A DNA stretch of 64,000 nt from Gemmatimonadota bacterium (GTDB lineage Bacteria; Gemmatimonadota; Gemmatimonadetes; Longimicrobiales; Gaopeijiaceae): NCBI GenBank assembly GCA_022560615.1, contig JADFSR010000021.1, positions 1 through 64,000 on the forward strand, in the 5' to 3' direction. Positions 36,751-44,676 of this stretch are shown here, in pieces. How positions within the stretch are numbered: the first letter of the stretch is position 1; each line of letters begins with the position of its first letter. Position numbers and translations under genes: made by a program. The notes beneath the pieces are model-generated. The model was not told the origin of the DNA and made no database searches. It saw nothing but the letters and a program-made list of their open reading frames with translations.

Positions 36751-37167
36751 ATGAGGTGGTGGCGCCAGGGCGGCGAGGGGCTGTCCGTCTTCTCCACAGG
36801 CCCCCGCAAGGAGGAAAGTGTGCTCCTGCCTGCGCACGGCACGGCGAGCGAGGAGGAAAACGAGCGACTTCTTCAGGCGATGGATGAGGTCGCGGCCGTG
36901 ATTGCCAAAACGCCGTTCCGATCGGTCCGCAGCGTGGCGCTCCGTGAGGACTGGCCCGAGAGACGGTCCGTGGCCGAGGCACGGATTCGGGACTTCGTGC
37001 GACAGGAGACCGCTGCTGGTCGCCGCGTCATCGTGGTCCCGATGAGGCTCTCGGGATTCGGGGGCCCTACGCTGAGGTCCTGGCGGGCCTCGTGTACACG
37101 CCGAGCGAGGGCCTACTGCCACACCGTGCCGTATCCACTTGGCTTCGACGTACCGCTTCCCGAGTGA
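36751..37167 (+). pseudogene. CbiX-like chelatase-type protein, frameshifted
   Basis: Frame 1 from ATG 36751 (GGAGG box 5 bases upstream) gives VLLPAHGTASEEENERLLQA, then RVIVVPMRLSGFG, as in CbiX-type proteins (the LLxxHG motif holds the metal-binding His). At the five-G run 37060-37064 the family-like sequence moves to another frame: GPYAEVLAGLVYTPSEGLLP, then HRAVSTWLR. The annotated frame instead ends in an unrelated tail (TLRSWRASCTRR...) at 37167. A 2-base insertion or 1-base deletion there explains it. The 3' end overlaps the convergent TPR-like gene. A broken or misread member of the sirohydrochlorin cobaltochelatase-like family is likely; no cobalamin genes are near. Confidence 0.6.
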
Positions 37168-37796
37168 TCTGCGGCAGTGGTTGGGACGATCCGAAAGAGC
37201 ATCTCGCGGGCGTTGGTTTGCCACCCGTCCTCGATCTTGTACTCCTGGAGGAAACGCTCCAGATAATCCTTTGCCCGAGGCGCGTCGCCCGCTTCGAAGC
37301 GCGCGGTCCCCGCGTGGTAGAGCGCCATGTAGTGATTGGGCCAGAATTCCACAACGAGCTCCATGAGGGGACCCGCGGCAACGTCATCACCCGCATCTGC
37401 TGCGGGGTGTCCGACCGCGAAGACGACCCTCGCACCCTTCCACTGATCTTCGGCGGACAGCGTGAGCAGTCGCGCGCGCGCGTCATCCGTCCGGCCGGCG
37501 AGGGCCAGACACGCGGCCTCGTGCATCGTCCCTTCTGCGCCCTCGGGCGCAGGGGACCACGCGAGGCGGGTCATGACGTCGACCGGGTTGCAGAAGGGGC
37601 GCATCGAGGTCAACCACTCTTCCGAGGTCACGGATCCGGTAGCTGCCAGATCGCCGCTCGGATCGGGCGACGAGCGCACCAGAGTCGGTCGGTTGTCCGG
37701 GGAGGGCCCCGCACCTGAGAAGACAACGGCCGAAAAGCCGGAAAACGCGAACGCCGCGATCGCCCAAATCAAAATGACGCTGCTCTTGTCGCGCAC
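37113..37796 (-). CDS. Membrane-anchored tetratricopeptide-like protein
   Basis: The protein is 227 residues from GTG 37796, chosen for the GGAGG box (CGAAGGAGGCAAAAA). One N-terminal membrane helix (SVILIWAIAAFAFSGFSAVV) precedes a linker rich in Pro and Ser and about two helix-turn-helix repeat pairs (MHEAACLALAGRTDDARARL, ALYHAGTARFEAGDAPRAKD, YLERFLQEY) that look like TPR motifs. Proteins of this sort act as scaffolds. Function unknown. Its 3' end overlaps the CbiX-like gene on the other strand. Confidence 0.7.
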   Translation of the reverse strand: MRDKSSVILIWAIAAFAFSGFSAVVFSGAGPSPDNRPTLVRSSPDPSGDLAATGSVTSEEWLTSMRPFCNPVDVMTRLAWSPAPEGAEGTMHEAACLALAGRTDDARARLLTLSAEDQWKGARVVFAVGHPAADAGDDVAAGPLMELVVEFWPNHYMALYHAGTARFEAGDAPRAKDYLERFLQEYKIEDGWQTNAREMLFRIVPTTAADHSGSGTSKPSGYGTVWQ

Positions 37797-37951
37797 TTTT
37801 TGCCTCCTTCGACACTCGTTTCCGGTCCACGTACGCACTGAACCGACATGAGGGGCTTTGCACGGGTACGCCCCCAATAAGTGGCGAATAAATGGCAAAG
37901 CTCATGCCAAATCAGGACATCGAGCTCCCGAAAGCGGCCGGAGCGCTGCGC

Positions 37952-38341
37952 CTACGCCTCGAGGTAGCCGTCCACCTTCGCCGCCATCAGCGGGTCCCGC
38001 CCAAACTGGTTGGGCCCTCGCGTGCCCTTGGCGAAGAGCAGAATCGCGCCCATGTAGATGTTCACGAGCGGAATGAGCAGCAGCCACCAGTGCCACCCGG
38101 GCCGGTCGAGGTCGTGCAGCCGCTTGACCGTTACCGCGACTCCTGCCCAGATACCGCCGATCATCACACCGGCGAGAGGGAGAACGAACAAGGGAGTGCC
38201 GGTCGTCACCATCATCACTATGAAGACCACCGCGAGCGTGAACATCACGAGGTCGTCCAGCAGGATGTGCCAGAAGTACCAAGCACGGTTGGCACGTCCT
38301 TCGAAGGAGAAGAGGTCCAGTAGATTGTCCATCGGAGTCAC
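37952..38341 (-). CDS. DUF805 inner-membrane protein
   Basis: The protein is 129 residues from ATG 38341, or 126 from ATG 38332. It follows the DUF805 pattern: FSFEGRANRAWYFWHILL at the start, three to four membrane helices, and VKRLHDLDRPGWHWWLLLIP with the RLHD motif, ending in KGTRGPNQFGRDP. DUF805 proteins are small membrane proteins of unknown function. Lies 29 bases behind the DUF218 gene and may be part of the same transcript. Confidence 0.88.
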   Translation of the reverse strand: MTPMDNLLDLFSFEGRANRAWYFWHILLDDLVMFTLAVVFIVMMVTTGTPLFVLPLAGVMIGGIWAGVAVTVKRLHDLDRPGWHWWLLLIPLVNIYMGAILLFAKGTRGPNQFGRDPLMAAKVDGYLEA

Positions 38342-38370
38342 TCACAAGTGTCGGCCGCGCAAGCCCTCTG

Positions 38371-39042
38371 CTACCAAGGTTGTACGCGGGATCCCATCCA
38401 AGCGTTCACTAGGCCCATCAGCTCCTTGGCCACGTAAGCGATGTCGTTCGACCGACGCCACCACCGGGCCCCGTCATACGGGTCCCGCGTAGCGGGCTGG
38501 ACTATCACGCCAGCACTGTTCCCCGCCAGCCGCCTCCACAGCGTGCGCACACGCCGAGTGTGGAACTTGGAGGTGACGATGATCACGCGCTCCCCTCCGG
38601 TTTGTGAGAGCCTTTTCGAGATCTCACGCACCTCGTCAGCCGTGTTGCGCACGGCTCTGGGAATCACATGGATCACGTCGGTCGGCACGCCCATCGCCTC
38701 CAGGATCCGACGATTGTCGTCGGCGTCGACAAAGAGCTCGACCCCGAGCGGCGCAGCCGCAGCCTCGTCTCGGGGGTCCCGGTTCAGCGTCAGCCATACC
38801 TCCGGGGCCCAACCCTGGTTGTACAGGTCGGCCCCTTCCATGGCGCGAAACGGCACCTCACCGCTCAGCACGACAATAGCGGCCGATGGCGCCGGCTCGT
38901 CGCGCACGACCAGCCAGCTCCCGACGCGCATGAAGGCGACGCCACCCAGCAACAGGACCAGCGCCAGCGACGCCCCGGCGTACCACCACCGCCGGCTCCT
39001 CATCGGTCTCTTCTCGTCCGCTTCCATGTCTGAGGAGGACAT
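38371..39042 (-). CDS. YdcF/DUF218-family membrane-anchored protein
   Basis: The protein is 223 residues from ATG 39042. One membrane helix (GASLALVLLLGGVAFMRVG) is followed by the DUF218 domain: AIVVLSGEVPFRAMEGADLY, RNTADEVREISKRL and VIIVTSKFHTRRVRTLWRRL (the SxxxH motif). The family (SanA/YdcF/ElyC) is linked to envelope functions and to nucleotide- or lipid-like ligand binding, with no established reaction here. The start overlaps the end of the preceding AKR-RidA gene, so it is coupled. Confidence 0.84.
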   Translation of the reverse strand: MSSSDMEADEKRPMRSRRWWYAGASLALVLLLGGVAFMRVGSWLVVRDEPAPSAAIVVLSGEVPFRAMEGADLYNQGWAPEVWLTLNRDPRDEAAAAPLGVELFVDADDNRRILEAMGVPTDVIHVIPRAVRNTADEVREISKRLSQTGGERVIIVTSKFHTRRVRTLWRRLAGNSAGVIVQPATRDPYDGARWWRRSNDIAYVAKELMGLVNAWMGSRVQPW

Positions 39043-39049
39043 CGCGCCC

Positions 39050-40507
39050 TCAATCATCGTCAACAATCGCCTCGGCTTCCATCTCTACCAAGTACCCGTC
39101 CCCGATGAGACCAGCGTTCACCAACGTGTTGGCGGGCCTGATCTGGGAGAAACGTGCGCCGTGCGCACGCGCCACGGGGTCCCAGACGGCCGGGTCGTGG
39201 ATATAGATTCGCGTCCGCACGACGTCTTCGAGCCGACCCCCGAGCGAGAGAATCGCGCCCTCGATCTTGTCGATCACGAAATGGGTTTGGCTGGCCGCAT
39301 CCGAGCCGCCGATCAACCTGTCGCGATGCGTGGCGGTCGTGCCGGATACGAGTATCCGGTCCCCTTTTCTCACCGCACGACTGAAGCCGGCCACATCCTC
39401 CCAGACGGTGCCGCTCGATGCCCTCCTGCGACCCTCCGACTCGGCTTCGGTTGGGTACGGCGGGGGGAAGTCATCGAAGTGGTCGCTCAGGTCTCCGGCC
39501 GCGGTCAAGATCGGTGGCCTGCGGTATTCGTCGCCGCAGTCCCCATGGATGGCGTCGAGTTCACCGAGCGCCGAAGTAATCGCGTCGGACCCCTCTTCGT
39601 CGAGCGTGAAGTCGAAGAGTGCGAGATTGTCGTCGACGTGCTCGCTGCGACCCAGGCGAGCCCCGACGATGATGCCCGCCACGGCCGGTGCATCCAGGAT
39701 GTATCGGCACGCCACGTTCGCCACGGAGACGTCCAGGCGTGCGGCCACGCGCGCGACCGTCGAGAGAACGGACTGGAACTTCCCCCAGCCCCCGGCGGCA
39801 TCGATGAAGCGCTTGTACTTCATCTGCGACCAGGTCTCGAGCGCCTCCAAGCTGGGCTCCGGTGCGCCCAACCACCGCTCGGTGAAGAAGCCTCCCGCGA
39901 CGGTACCGAATGCCAGCAGGTGGACGCCGTGCTCCAGACAAAACTCGGTCATGGCGCCGAGCGCTCGCTGGTCGAGAAGCGAGTAGCTGACCTGATTCGA
40001 CACGATCTCGATGCCGCTCTCCACAAGCATGCGTAGATGGACGGTGTCAGTGTTGGTCAGACCCAGATGGCGGATCAGCCCCTCGTCTTTCAGAGCCTGC
40101 AGCTCGAAGATGCAGTCGAGCCAGCCTGGGTCCGCGTAGCTCCATGCGTGGAACTGAAGCAGGTCGAGCTGTTGCCGGCCCATGCGCTGACATGCGAGCT
40201 CGACCGCGCCTCGCACGCTGTCCTTGGTGACGGGACCCGGCTTGGGCACCCACTTGGTGAGCAGCTGTGAGGCATCGGGCCGCTGCTGCTCGTACCGCCC
40301 AGCGATCAGCTCCGACGAACCGTAGTGGTCGGCCATGTCGAAGGTCGTGAGTCCGGCCCTGACGTAGCGGTCCATTTCCCGGGCGGCGGCGTCGAGGTCC
40401 GTTTCGAGTCCGTCGCGCTCCATATCGGCGACTTGCCAGAGGCCCGTGAGGACGCGGGAGATCTGCAAACCGGGCGCGAGCTCGAACCGCTCCACCGTCG
40501 CACTCAT
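39050..40507 (-). CDS. Aldo/keto reductase fused to a RidA domain
   Basis: The protein is 485 residues from ATG 40507. Residues 1 to about 330 are an aldo/keto reductase: GLTTFDMADHYGSSE (catalytic Asp and Tyr), LTKWVP (Lys), LLQFHAW (His), and the NADP-binding C-terminal IIVGARLGRSEHVDDNLALF. Residues about 355-485 are a RidA/YjgF domain: AVRKGDRILVSGTTATHRD, LEDVVRTRIYIHDPAVWDPV and ANTLVNAGLIGDGYLVEME. RidA hydrolyses reactive enamine/imine intermediates; an AKR would reduce a carbonyl. The fusion suggests sequential action on a shared metabolite. It is coupled to the permease upstream (4-base overlap). Confidence 0.85.
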   Translation of the reverse strand: MSATVERFELAPGLQISRVLTGLWQVADMERDGLETDLDAAAREMDRYVRAGLTTFDMADHYGSSELIAGRYEQQRPDASQLLTKWVPKPGPVTKDSVRGAVELACQRMGRQQLDLLQFHAWSYADPGWLDCIFELQALKDEGLIRHLGLTNTDTVHLRMLVESGIEIVSNQVSYSLLDQRALGAMTEFCLEHGVHLLAFGTVAGGFFTERWLGAPEPSLEALETWSQMKYKRFIDAAGGWGKFQSVLSTVARVAARLDVSVANVACRYILDAPAVAGIIVGARLGRSEHVDDNLALFDFTLDEEGSDAITSALGELDAIHGDCGDEYRRPPILTAAGDLSDHFDDFPPPYPTEAESEGRRRASSGTVWEDVAGFSRAVRKGDRILVSGTTATHRDRLIGGSDAASQTHFVIDKIEGAILSLGGRLEDVVRTRIYIHDPAVWDPVARAHGARFSQIRPANTLVNAGLIGDGYLVEMEAEAIVDDD

Positions 40508-42000
40508 TCGCTTGGAAGCGTTTGGAAGAGCGCCCGCGTATCGACTCCGCTCTTCTTCAGGCCGCTCACCTCACGTGCATAGATCAAGGATGCGATGCCG
40601 AGCACGATCAGCCAGAGCGGCGTCGAGTGGAAGTACCACGCGTCCAGCTCGGCCGTGAGATCCTTCCGCACGTGCACAACCAAGAAGACAAGCAACAGCG
40701 CGATGCCGGCGGCGGCCAGCGGTACCTGAAGCCTCCGTGACGGGAGAACGGTCACGTCGGCCGCCAGCCGCGGATTGATCCTCGGAAGCCACAACACCGC
40801 CATGCACATCACCATGAAGTTCACGAGCATCGAGGTGACGAGGATGTCCACGCCGAGAAAGAAGTCACCTGCGAAGTGACTGCCGAGGATGCTCGCGGAA
40901 GCCATCAGCCCGCTGAGCACCAGCGCCACCGTAGGCGTATGCCACTCCTCGTGGACCCTGGCCACCGCCTTTGGAAAGACGCCGTCCTCCGCCCACGCGA
41001 ACATGAGGCGCGACACTGCGAGAAGCATCGCCGGCAAGTCATTGACGAGGGCGACCGCGGCGCCCATGACGATGAGCACGGTCCAGGTCGGCGAGAGCAC
41101 ATAGCCGAGCAGGCCCGGTGCCGTGAGATCCTGGTTCAGCGCTCGCTCCGCCACGAACTGCCACGGCACCGTGTGGTACACCGCCGCCGTGAAGAGCAGA
41201 TAGAAGGTGCCAACGGTCACCACCGAGACCCCGATCGCGAGCGGGAGGGAACGCCCAGGGTTCTTGGCCTCTCCCCCCGCTTGAGCGATCGAGTCGAATC
41301 CGATGAAGCTCGAGAAGAGGATCGCGGAGGCCGCCAGGAAGCTCGTCCAACTGAACGCGGCAGGCACGGCATCGGGGACCGCCACGCCTTCGCTCGCGAG
41401 AAGCCCGGCGGCGAAGTCGCCTTGGTCGAACAGGAAGCCTGCGACGATCACGACCCCGCCCAGTACGAACATCAAGAACATTAGCGGTACCAGAATCCGC
41501 TCGTAGAGCTGAAGCCCGCGCATGTTGATGGCGACTGAGGTCCACAGGAAAGCGAGCGCCAAGCCGACTCGGACCGGGCCGGTGTCCAGGAGCGCGGCAA
41601 TCCCGTCGATGCCGAGGGCCGAGAAAACGTCGCGGATGAACGGGATCAGCAGGTAGGAGACGACGCCGATAGCGATAGAGAGCCCGAACCATTGTGAGAA
41701 GCTCGCGACGAAGCCCAGGTACGGGTGCAGGCCCCTGCTGGCGTAGATGTAGCTTCCCCCCGCCCGGGGCATCGCGGACGCCAGGATCGCATACGCGAGT
41801 GCTGCGAGAATCGCGGGCACAGCCGCGAAGAGGTACGCCGGCAGCACATAGGGACCGATTCCCGGCACGTTTCTCAGCAGCATGAACGGGACGACGTTGA
41901 TCGCCGCCCCGAGCATCGAGCAGATCCCGGTCGCCGCCAGGCCCATGAAGCCGAGCTGGCGGGCGAGTCCGGTGGAAGGCGCAGACCCGCCGTCGGTCAT
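40504..42000 (-). CDS. APC-family amino acid/amine permease
   Basis: The protein is 498 residues from ATG 42000, with about 12 membrane helices. The first helices carry LGFMGLAATGICSMLGAAIN and PRAGGSYIYASRGLHPYLGF, which match the APC superfamily glycine-rich substrate helix and PxxGGxYxY motif. It imports or exchanges an amino acid or amine. It is linked by 4-base overlaps to the RND gene upstream and the AKR-RidA gene downstream, so all three are probably used together. Confidence 0.88.
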   Translation of the reverse strand: MTDGGSAPSTGLARQLGFMGLAATGICSMLGAAINVVPFMLLRNVPGIGPYVLPAYLFAAVPAILAALAYAILASAMPRAGGSYIYASRGLHPYLGFVASFSQWFGLSIAIGVVSYLLIPFIRDVFSALGIDGIAALLDTGPVRVGLALAFLWTSVAINMRGLQLYERILVPLMFLMFVLGGVVIVAGFLFDQGDFAAGLLASEGVAVPDAVPAAFSWTSFLAASAILFSSFIGFDSIAQAGGEAKNPGRSLPLAIGVSVVTVGTFYLLFTAAVYHTVPWQFVAERALNQDLTAPGLLGYVLSPTWTVLIVMGAAVALVNDLPAMLLAVSRLMFAWAEDGVFPKAVARVHEEWHTPTVALVLSGLMASASILGSHFAGDFFLGVDILVTSMLVNFMVMCMAVLWLPRINPRLAADVTVLPSRRLQVPLAAAGIALLLVFLVVHVRKDLTAELDAWYFHSTPLWLIVLGIASLIYAREVSGLKKSGVDTRALFQTLPSE

Positions 42001-44096
42001 GCAGCCGTCGCTTGTGCTTCACCAGCAGCGGGCCGCGAAACGAGCCGCGGCAGCACCACGAGCGCCATCGTCGCGGCCGTGACCGTGCCCAGGATGACCG
42101 CAAGGCCGAACCTCTGCGTGGGCGGGAACGAAGACAGCACAAAGATGCCGAAGCCTGCACAGATGATGCCCGTCGCTCCGAGCACCGGCGCACGAATCTG
42201 GCTCAACGCCGCGGCCCACGGTGCCTCTACGCCCGCGCCTGATAGCCGTCGGACCCGGACGACGAGGTGGATCATCGAGTCGACGCCCATCGCGAGGGCG
42301 ACGTTCGCCGCGGGTGAGGTGATGATGTCGACCGCGATGCCGAAGTGGCCGAACGTGCCCAGCACCACCAGCGGGATTCCGGCCAGGCAGAGCCACATAC
42401 GCGCGGTCGTCGCGAGGGAGCGCGACACCACCATCGCGACGCCGAGGAAGAGCAGCAGCAGCCCTCCGATCCCGACCTTGAGGCTCGACGCGATCAGCTT
42501 GCCGAGCTGAGCCTGCAGGTCGTACAGCCCCCCCACCAGTACCGGCTCCAGCCCCGCCTCTCGGGTATGCGAGCGCAACCGGTCGATGACCGCGTCACGT
42601 GAGGGCTCATCGACCGACTCGCGCATGCGCAGGAAGAAGTGGCCCTCGTCACGCTCGGCGGACACATACCCCAGGCCGACCGATCCGAGCTGCGGATTCG
42701 AGGCCAAATCGAGCAGGACCTGCAAGCTCATGAAGCGGGCGAGTGGCAGCGTGCGCGCGTGCTCGAGCAGCACCGAGGGCCCCAGCACGACCCCGACGGC
42801 CGAGTCCGCCTCGAGCGCCGCCTGCATGGCCTGCATCTTCTGAAACACAAGGTCGGAATCGAGGCGGCCGCCCTCCGAGTCGCGGAAGATGATGTCCAGC
42901 GTGCTGCTGCCACCGTCCGCATCGATGCGCTCGAGTCCATCGCGCAGCTCGGTCCCTTGCGCGAAGTACGTCAGAAGGCCGGGATCGGTATCAAGCCGGA
43001 ACGTGCCGACACCCAGGACGACTACGATCGCGGCGGCTACCCCCACCACCACCTTACTCCCGGCGGGAGAACCGAGTTTGGCGACGCGCTCCCGACGCTC
43101 CCTGACCGACGCCCATCGACCGAGGAAAGCGGGGTACACCGAGTAGGCGACCGCGATCGCCGTCAGCGTCCCGATCGCGCCCGCGATGCCGAGCTCCCGA
43201 AGCGGCTTTGCGGTCGCGATGAGCAGACTCAGGAAGCCCAGCAGCGTGGTCGTCATGCTCCAGAACGAACTCTCTAGCGTGGCGTGGATCCCCTGGCGCA
43301 GCGCCTCGACTCTATCGGTCTCGGCCTGGCTCACACGCAACCAATTCGCGGTCAGGAATACCACATGGGAAAGCGTGAGCACGAAGACGATCGTGACGAG
43401 GTTCGCGGTGAGCAGACCGATCCCGACGCCGAGCGCCTGCGTGATCATCAGCGTAACGCTGACTGCCACGAAGCATGTCGTCAGCGTGCCCACGACGATG
43501 GCCACGTCGCGGTAGATCAACGCGATCAGAACTCCGAAGACGAGCGCCGCGGCGAGGCTGAAGACCACGAGATCACGGAACAGATTCCTACGGATCAACT
43601 CTACGATGACCGGGACGCCCGACATCACGATGTCGAGGTCAGGACCGTCATGATTCGCGATCAGCTCCTCGAGCCTGGGGAGGAGGATCTCCGGATCGGC
43701 GTCGTCGACTACCAAAATGATGTTCGTCGCGCTCGAGTCCGGCGTGAGCAGCACTCGGCTGAACAGGGGAGAGCTCGGATCGTCCGTCGTGATGCTGTAC
43801 GCACCGGAGATGCCGTCGATGGCCAAGAACGCGTCGGTGAGGCCCTCGATGCGATCTTCGTAGGCGTCGGGGTCGCCGCTCAGATCCGCCACCCGAACGA
43901 CGATCTGCGAGCCGGAGCCGTATCGCTCGCTGATCTGTTGCGACGCTTGAAGCTGTGGGTCGTCCTCGGCGAAGAAGAAGTCGCCCTCGACCTCGGGGGA
44001 CAGGTCGACGAAAGCCCACACACCGAGAAGACCGACCACGGCCAGCGCCAACGCGACCCACGGGGCGGCGGCGGCCGTCCAAGTACGGGGGAACAT
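41997..44096 (-). CDS. RND-superfamily (MMPL-like) membrane protein
   Basis: The protein is 699 residues from ATG 44096. It has the two-fold RND layout: TM1 (PWVALALAVVGLLGVWAFVD), a large periplasmic loop (about residues 35-185), TMs 2-6 (SLAAALVFGVLIALIYRDVA, LLTANLVTIVFVLTLSHVVF), then a second repeat ending LAVILGTVTAATMALVVLPR. It resembles HpnN/MMPL-type exporters that move lipids or other large molecules; it lacks the length of drug-efflux RND pumps. First gene of an operon with an APC permease and the AKR-RidA fusion, in divergent arrangement with 44161. Confidence 0.85.
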   Translation of the reverse strand: MFPRTWTAAAAPWVALALAVVGLLGVWAFVDLSPEVEGDFFFAEDDPQLQASQQISERYGSGSQIVVRVADLSGDPDAYEDRIEGLTDAFLAIDGISGAYSITTDDPSSPLFSRVLLTPDSSATNIILVVDDADPEILLPRLEELIANHDGPDLDIVMSGVPVIVELIRRNLFRDLVVFSLAAALVFGVLIALIYRDVAIVVGTLTTCFVAVSVTLMITQALGVGIGLLTANLVTIVFVLTLSHVVFLTANWLRVSQAETDRVEALRQGIHATLESSFWSMTTTLLGFLSLLIATAKPLRELGIAGAIGTLTAIAVAYSVYPAFLGRWASVRERRERVAKLGSPAGSKVVVGVAAAIVVVLGVGTFRLDTDPGLLTYFAQGTELRDGLERIDADGGSSTLDIIFRDSEGGRLDSDLVFQKMQAMQAALEADSAVGVVLGPSVLLEHARTLPLARFMSLQVLLDLASNPQLGSVGLGYVSAERDEGHFFLRMRESVDEPSRDAVIDRLRSHTREAGLEPVLVGGLYDLQAQLGKLIASSLKVGIGGLLLLFLGVAMVVSRSLATTARMWLCLAGIPLVVLGTFGHFGIAVDIITSPAANVALAMGVDSMIHLVVRVRRLSGAGVEAPWAAALSQIRAPVLGATGIICAGFGIFVLSSFPPTQRFGLAVILGTVTAATMALVVLPRLVSRPAAGEAQATAA

Positions 44097-44160
44097 CCGG
44101 TCAGCTCCGAGGTCGTAGGGGAATCGGCAATCGCCAGTAAGCTTTCATCCGGAGGTCGGC

Positions 44161-44637
44161 GTGTCTCGTCGCGTTTTGGGGTTGGGCCTGGTACTGCTGC
44201 TCCTGGGAGCAGTTCCGAATGTACGCGCTCAGGAGGCTGAGGTCTCGGCTGCGGTGACCGCGACCCTCGCAGCTTGGGCGGACGGCGAGTACGAAACGTT
44301 CGTCGGCTTCTATCACCCCGACGCGCGCGGATTCTTCCTGGACGGTGGCGCGCTCATACAAGGCTTCAGTGCGCCGGCGCTGGAGGCGATGGCCCAAGCC
44401 GGTTTCCAAGTGGACGTCGAAGTGCGCGATCTCGACGTGCAGATGTACGGATCGATGGCTGTGTCGGTCGCCTACTTCGAAGGCGCGCTCACGCTACCGG
44501 GTGGCCTGGTGCTCGAGGGAACGTGGCGCTATTCGGAGACACGCGTCGAGACGGACGACGGCTGGAAGGTCGTACAGTTCCACATGTCCCCGCAGCAGTC
44601 AGGGACGGGTGGCATCCCTTCTGGGACGGGAGACTAG
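44161..44637 (+). CDS. Secreted SnoaL/DUF4440-like protein
   Basis: The protein is 158 residues from GTG 44161, with GGAGGT 5 bases upstream. A signal peptide (RVLGLGLVLLLLGAVPNVRA, then QEAE) precedes an NTF2-like fold: AVTATLAAWADGEYETFVGF, the central GALIQGFSAPALEAMAQAGF, and the C-terminal strand RVETDDGWKVVQFHMSP, which is the usual ending. Proteins of this group have a small conical pocket that may bind or turn over a ligand. Here it is periplasmic. Function unknown. The gene is 39 bases ahead of the CehA-type gene and may be in its operon. Confidence 0.75.
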   Translation: MSRRVLGLGLVLLLLGAVPNVRAQEAEVSAAVTATLAAWADGEYETFVGFYHPDARGFFLDGGALIQGFSAPALEAMAQAGFQVDVEVRDLDVQMYGSMAVSVAYFEGALTLPGGLVLEGTWRYSETRVETDDGWKVVQFHMSPQQSGTGGIPSGTGD

Positions 44638-44676
44638 CGCAGCTTGCCGGTCCTACTCACCGCCCGGGAGGCCCTC

